Of a DNA stretch of 64,000 bases, positions 55,641-64,000 are shown piece by piece. Position numbers and translations under genes: made by a program. The notes beneath the pieces are model-generated. The model was given only the letters and a program-made list of their open reading frames with translations. It searched no databases and was not told the origin of the DNA. This DNA is from Mytilus edulis (Eukaryota; Mollusca; Bivalvia; Mytilida; Mytilidae), in NCBI RefSeq assembly GCF_963676685.1, contig NC_092345.1, positions 29,535,585 to 29,599,584 of the forward strand. The letters are read 5' to 3'. Each line of letters opens with the position of its first letter. Within the stretch, counting starts at the first letter, position 1.

Positions 55641-56127
55641 GATAATATAACAAAAATATCAAGAGAAAATAAAAATAAACAATTTCGTAAATTTATTTGG
55701 CAATACTTTTTAGAATCTGGTAAAAATACATGCCGCAACCCCACACCACTCCAACGACACCTCACCTCCAAATGATACTTTTATATCTATATCAGAAATA
55801 CGAAAATCGTATTATTCCTATAATGAAAAGTGACTGACATGTAAGTATTAAAAAAAAGAAAAAAGGAGTATGCAATATGCTCAATAAGTTTTAAACAATT
55901 CGATTCAATTCAAATAACATTGCCATATAAACTTTAAACAATAAGTCTGTGACAAATACAAAATGATAAAATAATTTAACTGAATTTAACAAACAACCTT
56001 TTTTGATTTTAAAAATAAAAGTGCACTAGATTGCTCTGAAAAATTGCTCTTTAGAATGTATGTACTGTATAGAATTAAAGACTTTTGTGAGGATATTGTG
56101 TGTCGTCAGTAACCGTTTACTTTGATA
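55641..56127. other. AT-rich stretch, nothing recognised
   Basis: No feature assigned. Confidence 0.4.
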
Positions 56128-56132
56128 AAATT

Positions 56133-59020
56133 CACAGTGTAGATACTATTCTGTACGCTATCCGGAAGTCGCGATTTTCGAAGCGAGAACTTTTTGAATC
56201 ACATTTTAAATTTGTTGGATATACTATATTAAACGGTAAGATGTTCATCTGTACATTGCTTAATGATTAATTCAGCTGACATCGATATTCACAAATTGTT
56301 TATAATTAAATTTAGCACATTCATTATTCGTATCTTTGCCTTAGTCAAGAGATTTTCAAGTGCATCACTACGGTAAATCAGTCGGTGAACCTGAAAACAA
56401 TCTTTTTGCACCCTTACTGTACAAATTACCGTAAAAACCAGACTTAATTTACTAAATAAAGTATATTTTAAGTGGTGGTAAAAGTTTCAGCCAGATCTTT
56501 GAAGCCAGAAATAAGAAAATTACACTTGTTTGAATTTCTCACTGTACGATCAGTCTCGCTTGTATATTTTGAAACTGTATGATCAGTCTTTATTTCACTG
56601 TATTCTAGTAGTGATTTCAAAGTTATTTACGATACATTAGAAGATTGCATTTTTCTTAATAACACCGATATATTTTAATAAATTCACATCCTGAAAACTT
56701 ATCAAACATGTTTTAGCTTGATAGGGTGTACTCGACTTACTACATTAAGTATAAGGATGTTTGAATGTTGCTGAAATAAGAGGAAGGTTTGTTTGTTTAT
56801 TTAAGTTTCAGAAATGTCCTCCGTTATACTTAAAATTGTACAAACACACAGATGTAATTGTTTTATAAAAATGCATGTATTTACAAACATTCGAGGCCGT
56901 ACTGTAGCCTATAATTGATCACAGTTTCTTCACTTTGTTTTGGATGTAGATCTGTCTCTTTCACACTCAATTGTACACCACTTGGTAAAGCGGTGGTTTA
57001 TAGTGATAATGAAGTCCGTCTTTCAATTCGTCCGTTGGACCGGTACAACATGTTTCGCCAGTTTTGTAACGGCATCTCCTCATAAACCACTTAATATACA
57101 TTGGGGTTTCCAGACATTTTTAAATGGAGAGGGGGTCCGGTCCAATCCAGGAGAAAAGAGGATTCCAAATATATGTCCCCATACAAATGCATTGAAAATT
57201 TAAAAAAAAAAGTTTCAAACAGCCGGATCCCATTTTTCTTGAATCCGTCACTGGTATAACTATAACATTATTTTTTCTCGGATTCCGTATCATAAATGAT
57301 AATATAAAAAAAAAGAAGATTCGGTATAAGATTGCCAATGAGACAACCGTCTACAAGAGATCAAAATGACACAGACATTAACAAATATAGATCACCGTAT
57401 GGCCTTCAACAATGAGCAAAGCTAATACCACAAAGTCAGCTATAAAAGGCCCCGAAATGACAATGTAAAACAATTTAAACGAGAAAATTAACGGCCTTAT
57501 TTATATATTAAAAATGGAATGTATTTCGAATTTTATTAAAAAATCTTTTATGGGGTTTCTTTATATAAGATACGGACTTGAACATTGCATTATATGGGGG
57601 CACCCATCAGGTATTTCCAACCGTGACACTTTTCTAAAACTGCTCTATTTTTTATTAATTAATGTATTATGGACCTTCTATTTAGAATTTTTGGTAAAAA
57701 TATTTTTGATGTTTCTATATTTAAAATACGGACTTTGTCATAACCTTATATTGGGCATACCTATTTTATATCCACAACTTCCTTCAGACACTTGTCATAA
57801 CTTAATGAATCTTTTTTTCAGATTCCTTATCATTTAATTCAACTAGGCACCTCTTATTTTGAATTTTCGAAAATTCATCGGTTTTCTATTCCCATGATAA
57901 GGACTTTTCCACTACCTTTTATATTGAGTGGTACCCGTTTACTATACGCAACTTTCAAAACCTTACCATATATTAATAAAACTCCTCATATTCGTTATTA
58001 AATGATGCCCCTGTGCACCTATAATTTAGTTTTCTGGTGGTTTATTTTTTTCCAAAACATAGACTATAGAAGTGGTGGGGTATAATTTCGTTAATTCTTT
58101 CCTCAATACCTAAAGTTTTTAAACAAAGCTTTCTCTATCTATTTTTTTGTCATTTTAAAAGAGACAGGCTTGATGTATGTTATCACCAATTTGTCAACGG
58201 CAGACGGTGTAAATAGTTTTTACAAATGTAATAGTTAAAAACAGATAACTGCAACGACACACTAATACAAAGTCCACAAGCGAATCATGTATTGCCTTTT
58301 AGGCATTTGATTTTAAGTAACACTGACGGAACAAAAATATAATTATTTTGCCGTCTACAAAAATCATCAGAAATATATTTATATTGTCCGATGAAAGAAA
58401 TTACACGTTATAGTTCCATGGACACAATCATAATATCACATAGACACGTATATACCATCAAATTGCCGTTGTTTTTCAGTCAAGGTCGTTAAAAACTTCC
58501 ATTTGTTGTTGTTTTTTTTCTTCAAAATCACGACTGGTCATACAGACAAAAAATCTGAAATCGCTTCTAGAATACAGTCAGTTTTGGACTGATCGTACAG
58601 TAATTTATTTTGGGATCCTCAAGGAAAGCATATTTTTTATTAGAAATACGAACATTCTACTTAAATACGGTAGGAATATTGAAACAGTATATATTTAACT
58701 GTAAACTGATGCAAATATTTACAATAAAAGATTATTTGCTTTGTACTACGAGAGCAAAATTGTCAATCGATTTCACTTTTTGCTATGAAGTTGGTGTGAT
58801 GCACACGTATATTTTATATTCTACTGCATGTTTTTGTTACAGTTACTCATATCTATGATGTTATACATACATTTAAGATGTGCAAAGCACTTTATAGATA
58901 TAGGAGTAAACAAATGATGAGAAAAAGCACCAAAACAAAACCGTTCTGTTAGGCAGTTTGAAATCCTCGCTTCGAAAATCGCGACTTCCGGATAGCGTAC
59001 AGAATAGTATCTACACTGTG
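56133..59020. mobile_element. 2.9-kb DNA element with perfect long terminal inverted repeats
   Basis: The left end starts 'cacagtgtagatactattct' and continues through 'ctatccggaagtcgcgattt' to about 56187. The right end, read in reverse complement from 59020, is the same for about 55 bases without visible mismatch. 'aaatt' precedes the left end (56128-56132) and follows the right end (59021-59025), a candidate 5-bp duplication. A subterminal inverted pair ('ctgtacgatcagtc' near 56543 versus 'gactgatcgtacag' near 58585) is also present. The interior has only AT-rich frames and a family-A repeat; no transposase was recognised. Confidence 0.8.
57318..57495 (-). repeat. Common mussel repeat family A, minus-strand copy
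   Basis: 'ttgccaatgagacaaccgtc', 'ccgtatggccttcaacaatg' and 'agctataaaaggccccgaaa' in order. Nested inside the 56133-59020 element. Confidence 0.7.
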
Positions 59021-59267
59021 AAATTTAATAGTGCCTTAATCGTCTCAAATCATGCTTGTTTTAATACATGAATATGCTAATATTAAATGTACAATTTATA
59101 TGTGTTTATATTACATAGCATGCATTTAAACCAGGTGTTGAATCGTCTGCACGGTAAACATGGATTATTGATTTACCATAAACATGTTCGTAAATTTTAA
59201 TTCATTGGCATAAAGTGAGACTGGTTCTAAAAATAGTAACATAGTAACTTGTTTTCATTTGTGGTAG

Positions 59268-59497
59268 ATCAATGGATATGTCAAACAAAGGCTTCGCGTA
59301 CGATTTCAACAACGAGAGACGTGGAATAGCACTGCTGATTCACAATGAAGTATTCGACAAATTTTCTGGTTACAAAGACAGGCCCGGGGATAGTGGAGAT
59401 TTTATCCGAATGCAGGAGATATTCACAAAATTAGGTTTTGAAGTTGATGCTAAGAGAAATTTGACTGGAAGAAAAATATTTGACACAATACAAACAG
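59268..59497 (+). CDS. Caspase exon 1 (large subunit, N-terminal part)
   Basis: Acceptor 'catttgtggtag' ends at 59267, the ATG is at 59272, and the donor ag|gtaaga is at 59498. Ends in phase 1. Confidence 0.88.
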
Positions 59498-62400
59498 GTA
59501 AGATGTTTATATGTTGATGAATCACATACAAATGGTAACCCTGTTGTATACCTTTTACTCGTATGTACACGAAGGATCAACAGAGGAGTCCATGAAACCT
59601 TATACATTTGTACTAGAGTAGATCGAAGTCCCAGGAGCCTATAGCTCCTACTTGCTAAAATTACACGCAGAGGCGGATTAAGAGGGATTTTCAGCCCCCC
59701 CCCCCCCCCCTTACCCCTTTCTGTGGAAAAAAATGTTTGATTATAAAGGGAATCACTGAAACATGACTGGAGCGGGCCGCCTATTAGGCACTCATGAAGT
59801 GGAACTGTGTGAGACAGAGTATTCCTCAATAATACATAAAAAAAACAAAAAAAAAAAACACAAAAGGTCTGCAACTTATCGCTTTCGAGGCTCTTTAAAT
59901 CATATCGAGTCCGGGAAAAACGAGATTTTTTTTAAAATAAACTGCAAAACATGCAATGTGTACACCATTTAAACCAAATTCATTAGTTAAAAAATAAAAT
60001 GAAAGAAAACTGTAAAACATGCAATGTGTACCGTTTAAACCAAATTCATTAGTTAAAAAATAAAATGAAAAGAAAACTTTATAACGCATGCAGTGTTTTA
60101 TTCTTCACCAAGGAAAGACAAATATTATATGAAATAACATAGAATTAACATCAGTACGGTAAAATCACTGTTTTAAAAAAGAAGTGCTATAGTCAGACGA
60201 ATATCTTTGTTGTTTTATATTCATTTATATATGTCTGTTGATAAAAATGACATATTTGAATAATACCAAGAAAAGGCTCTGTCATATCGTATCAAACGAG
60301 AGATGCATATATCTGTATTACTACACAAGAATGGGAAGTGTATATGTATAAAATAAACTGATATCGTCGCTTTTACCATGATACGATTTTTTTTTAAATA
60401 GTCCTACCGATTTTATTGCCTATAGAATATTTTATTTCTTGTCCATATCTAGTTTCTACAATGAATTTCCTTGTATTACCTTGTATTATACGTTATATGA
60501 TTTATATGCAATTTTGTATGCATTTAAATCGTCTTCAATTACAGGTTTATTCTATTATTGCTTTGCTAATGGATGAATTGATGGTTCATATAGAATGCAT
60601 TCTATATAGCATGTTTCGCTGATATATAAATATATGTATTTACTTTCTTTAAAAAGGTTCCAGCCCCGCTCGGGGAGGAAGTAAAGAATCAGATCTACTC
60701 TAATATCGTTAGATTGATTTTATAGCTACCATAACCCTTTCATTCTATGGATATTTAGTTTGCATGATATGAATAATGATCTATACCTACACACCTGGAG
60801 ATGTTTTTTTGTGAATTGGTTGATTTTTCTTGACTTATTATAACTGTTTAGTGGGTTGTTTTTTTTTTTGGCATACCATTGACTGTCTCATTTGATAAGA
60901 CATTTCTGATATTTTTTGAGAGAGAGGTCTATTACCATACAGATGATTGGACGACTGACATTTGCTGTTACGTTCTTTTACGAATGATGAAATTCGTAGT
61001 TATGCTATCTTAAAATTTCAGATATTTCTTATTATTGTCATTTCGTTCCAAAGACACGGTGTTGATAGAACTATGAAAGAGGCTGTTAAAGTTCTAGATA
61101 TTGCTACACGCGTACGATATCAAATGCAAACATCGGTATGTATTAATCTTATCTGAAATTTTACGGAAACAATTTCTCGAGGAACATTTCAATTGTATTA
61201 TGAACATGTTTAGTCGTGAAAAAATGTGTCAGTAAAAAATACGAATATCTCTATACGCGGGTGGATTCCAGATTTGTTGACGTCATAGTTTAAGAAGTTG
61301 AGAGACATCAATCATTAGCTTTAATTTTTCAACTATTGTATTTTCAGTTTCACAGTCCAAAATTCATGAAAAATCGGATTGTTTTGTCTGTGTCATTGCT
61401 TCACATGGAGAAGAAATGCAGATTGAAACTAAAAACAATGTCATTATCAAAGAACATGTCATTGTTGGCACTGATGGACAATGTGTAAAAACGAGAGACA
61501 TTGTAGAAATGTTCAATGAAGACAACTGTGAAGGACTAAAAGATAAACCGAAATTCTTCTTTATTCAGGTAAGCTGCAAAATCACATAAAATTGAGAATG
61601 GAAATTGGGAACGTGTCGAAAAGACAACAGACCGACTATTAAAACACAGAAAACAGCCGAAGATCACTAATGGGTCTTCAACACAGCGAAAAAATTCCGC
61701 ACCCGGATGTGGGCTTCAGATGGCCCTAAACAAAATGTGTACTAGTTCAGTGAAAATGGACATCACACTAGATTAAATAAATTATTTAAATTTCAAAAAT
61801 CATACAAGACTAACAAAGGCCAGAGCATTTCCCCCTTATATTCCGTCCATATGAATATTTCTTTCCGTTTCGTTTTCCGTTTCCGCCGTTTAGTAATACC
61901 CCTCTAGCTAATGAAGAATAGACAAACACACTGCAATACAGTAAAACTCAGTTCAAAAGAAGTCCCAGTCCGATGTCAGAATAGGTAACAAAAGAAACTA
62001 AGCAAAATGACAATGATCTGATACATGAATCAACAAAGGATTACTAGCAGTTACTGACATGCCAGCGGGAGGGGTTGCACTTGATTTTCCTTTGATGAAG
62101 ACATAATCATTAATCTGTTTAATTGTGGTCTAGAGCTGGCATGTCAATAACTGCTAGTAGTCTTGTTTTCTTCAAGTTGTTTATTATGTGATACAGCTAT
62201 GTTCAAGTTTGTCATGTTTAACTTATGTGATTTCATTATAAATATATTTCAGGCTTGTAGAACTAGTAATACTACCGTTTTGGGAATGGACAGTGGGCAT
62301 ATCCTAACAATAACAGAACGAAAACAGCCACCAGGTGGTGTTGATGATGTTGAGGAGATGCATGTTGACTCTAAAATAACCGATAATGTTGATGCCAGCT

Positions 62401-63369
62401 ACATATCAACAAATAAAGATAACCTGGATACAAGACACATGTCAACTGCAGACACATATCTCAGCAGACGACAGCTAGTTCACCAGGTCACAGATGTCGA
62501 ATGTCCTGAAGATACCCTACTGATGTTCGCCTCCTTATCAAGTAAGTACATACTGGGAATAACGAAGCAATTCCCAAAAACTTTATTAAATTTTACATGA
62601 TTTTGTTCTTTAAGGAATTGAGTGTCTTTGGCAGATCTTTGTTTAACATTTACATGTACCCACCTCTTTTGTGCGTGACAGTTTGCATAAGACTTGTCTG
62701 ATATTAAAGATTGTTCTTTGTTGATCTGTAGAATTCATTGGAATACATGTGCTGTCAATCTCTTTTAAAACTAAATCAAGTGGCACAAAGGACAATAATT
62801 GTTCAACATTGAACTAAATGTTGCGTGGCTGGCATAACTTTCACATATATAGATATTATAAAGGTAGATGCCATTTGTAAGTGAATCTGATTAAAATTCA
62901 TATCGGAACTCGCGTCATTTGAGCATAACGAAATCAGAGATCTATATTTTAATTAAATCGCACACGTGTTTGAATTGAAATATCATTTGTCTGTGCACAC
63001 GTATCACTAATAATTTATTTTTATCATTTAGGTCACTGTATCATTTCTGTTCCATTGTATTGTTTGGTTGCTCCCTGTATTATATATAAGAATATTCATA
63101 ATTTTGTAGATAACTTTGCTGTTCGGAACTCCTCTTCTGGTGGCTGGTTATTAACTAGTCTTTACAGTCAAATCAAGGAACATATAGAGACTGGTAAAAT
63201 AGGTTCAACAGAATTTACCCAAATTCTAAATGGTGCTTTAAAAGAAATGACGACAAAGAACTTTAAACCCTCTGATACCACTTCACGATTGTACGGGGCA
63301 TTTTCTCCTGGCTGTTTTACGCATTGTTTGTCAAGAGATGTTCTCTTTCTGGAAAAGCAATACAGATAG
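59272..63369 (+). CDS. Caspase (four coding exons)
   Basis: Join of 59272-59497, 61348-61568, 62253-62541 and 63110-63369 (996 nt, 331 residues plus TAG). All introns are GT-AG and phases agree. Exon 1: 'RRGIALLIHNEVF', 'DRPGDSGDF' (S1-pocket Arg) and 'NLTGRKIFDTIQT'. Exon 2: 'SDCFVCVIASHGEE' with the catalytic His, ending 'KPKFFFIQ'. Exon 3: 'ACRTSNTTVLG' with the catalytic Cys (QACRT, where QACRG is usual), then a roughly 85-residue inter-subunit linker containing several Asp ('VDDVEEMHVDSK'). Exon 4: small subunit 'NNFAVRNSSSGGWLLTSLY' to 'DVLFLEKQYR'. A cysteine protease that cleaves after Asp in cell-death or inflammatory signalling. No CARD or DED prodomain was seen; exon 1 begins at an acceptor (59266-59267), so 5' exons may exist. 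Confidence 0.88.
59498..61347. other. Caspase intron 1
   Basis: Includes a poly-C run near 59696-59710 and the tandem duplication. The frame at 60962-61156 is not needed by the exon phases and is not called. Confidence 0.5.
59939..60075. repeat. Tandem duplication (about 67 bp x 2) in caspase intron 1
   Basis: 'aaactgcaaaacatgcaatg' and 'aaccaaattcattagttaaa' recur once, the second unit starting near 60008 with small differences. Confidence 0.85.
61348..61568 (+). CDS. Caspase exon 2 (catalytic His)
   Basis: Acceptor 'ctattgtattttcag', donor cag|gtaagc. Opens 'SQSKIHEKSDCFVCVIASHG'. The first two bases complete a codon with the last base of exon 1, so the two join directly. Confidence 0.9.
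61595..62160 (-). repeat. Common mussel repeat family B, long copy, with terminal hairpin
   Basis: 'gaatggaaattgggaacgtg', 'gtcttcaacacagcgaaaaa' and 'atgtgggcttcagatggccc' in order, the reverse of the 28990-29180 copy. Its far end, 'ctagcagttactgacatgcc' at 62044-62063, is mirrored by 'ggcatgtcaataactgctag' near 62139-62158. Lies in caspase intron 2. Confidence 0.7.
62253..62541 (+). CDS. Caspase exon 3 (catalytic Cys and inter-subunit linker)
   Basis: Acceptor 'aatatatttcag', donor a|gtaagt. Begins 'ACRTS'. Includes a Pro/Gly-Asp-rich linker and ends 'EDTLLMFASLS'. Confidence 0.88.
62542..63109. other. Caspase intron 3
   Basis: No embedded element recognised. Confidence 0.5.
63110..63369 (+). 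CDS. Caspase exon 4 (small subunit)
   Basis: Acceptor 'cataattttgtag'. 'AVRNSSSGGWLLTSLYSQIK' matches the p10 start, where GSWFI is usual. Stop TAG at 63367-63369. Confidence 0.88.
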
Positions 63370-63407
63370 AACTGTCGCCAATATATTCATATGGATGACT
63401 TGTTTCC

Positions 63408-63413
63408 AATAAA
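63408..63413 (+). terminator. AATAAA poly(A) signal candidate for the caspase
   Basis: Lies 38 bases past the stop codon. A second 'aataaa' occurs near 63642. Confidence 0.6.
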
Positions 63414-63419
63414 ATTATT

Positions 63420-64000
63420 TCTTGTTGATTCGACATGAAGTCACGAAATGATCTCGTATAAATTTATTCTTTGACGTTATTTTAATTTTCAACTAGAACT
63501 AAGCTTACATACTATTACGTGATTTGTGATTTTGTATCTTTCTGTATTTAGAATTACATGTATATATTTTAGCAATGGCAGCAGTGACAATTATAGACAT
63601 ATTACATTACGCAGAATGTTCTCAAATCACATAAATAATTTATGAATAAAGCTTGACCTTAAAGTCATATAAAACTTCAAAATTACAAAAAAGTTAAAAA
63701 TCGTGTATATACTTGAATGGGTAAGTTTTACTCTGGGAACGTGATTTAAAAAATCCTTTACATTATTTTAAAAATCTTCATAAATGTAACACTATTGAAT
63801 TATTGGCTTTTCAGATACTAATTCGACAATGTTTCCCCGTGTGCATTGACCTAAACTAGGAGACCCCTCGTTATAGCTTCGGCCAACGCACAGCGCAAGT
63901 GCGAGGGATAACCCGTGATGAAAGAATTTAAACACACGTGCGCTCTTGAAATAAGAATAACAGATTCCTAAAGAACAAATTGAATACAACAAATCATTTA
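63420..64000. other. Downstream of caspase, nothing recognised
   Basis: The minus-strand frame at 63792-63992 has no domain signature and is likely chance or repeat-derived. Confidence 0.4.

Noticed and set aside
57514..57837. 107-codon plus-strand frame inside the TIR element, possible transposase
   Set aside because: Residues are dominated by Leu/Phe/Ile/Tyr from AT-rich codons with no acidic catalytic triad or helix-turn-helix.
60962..61156. Open frame with a strong GTATGT donor inside caspase intron 1, possible extra exon
   Set aside because: Exon 1 ends in phase 1 and the next exon begins with two bases completing that codon, giving a standard caspase sequence. Inserting this segment breaks the phase.
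1..64000. tRNA and rRNA genes
   Set aside because: No cloverleaf with B-box pattern or rRNA core sequence was noticed by eye; a tRNAscan or Rfam run would settle it.

Overview
The window reads as nuclear DNA of a bivalve mollusc, most probably a mussel (Mytilus or close relative). It is AT-rich and intron-rich, and it holds many dispersed repeats of kinds I know from mussel and other bivalve genomic DNA: the family containing 'gagttgtctcattggcact', the family containing 'gttgaagacc', the family containing 'aacccggatttgtttt', and hammerhead-bearing repeats. Species assignment is inference; no search was run.

Left third (1-26 kb): mobile elements in series. In order: a Crypton-type tyrosine recombinase ORF (353-1708, -); a 5'-truncated LINE (about 2690-5045, -); a decayed DIRS-type gag-like piece (5063-5740, +); a decayed Tc1-like transposase (about 7240-8165, -); a hairpin-rich repeat; a 3.7-kb Ty3/gypsy element with 150-bp LTRs whose gag-protease-RT block is inverted relative to its LTRs and integrase (11508-15236); and a 4.9-kb LTR element with nearly identical 818-bp LTRs and one 924-codon ORF lacking most of RT, RNase H and integrase (16823-21701). 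Then come a decayed coiled-coil reading frame, a TTAA-flanked miniature element, a gypsy RT scrap and a 1.46-kb element with AAACGTGTCC-rich termini.

Centre (26.6-51.0 kb, - strand): one large gene. Nineteen exons could be joined by hand using GT/AG sites, with codon phase matching at every junction. The model has 1,470 codons from the ATG at 50993. Domain order is RanBP2-type zinc finger, SH2, tyrosine-kinase-like domain with its catalytic residues lost, RRM-like segment, Roc GTPase, COR, Death, Death. I know of no described protein with this order, and it is the main find of the window. The last exon runs into an antisense hammerhead-ribozyme repeat, which supplies the last residues, the stop codon and a poly(A) signal. 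Introns carry a Penelope-like RT remnant, more hammerhead copies, fold-back DNA elements and common mussel repeats.

Right (51-64 kb): a stretch of repeats including a 2.9-kb element with 55-bp-class perfect inverted ends (56133-59020). Then a four-exon caspase gene on + (59272-63369; 331 codons) with catalytic His and Cys present. It lies head-to-head with the Roc-COR-Death gene. Two Death domains on a GTPase scaffold beside a caspase suggest, but do not prove, a cell-death or innate-immune locus. All exon joins are hand-made and need transcript evidence.
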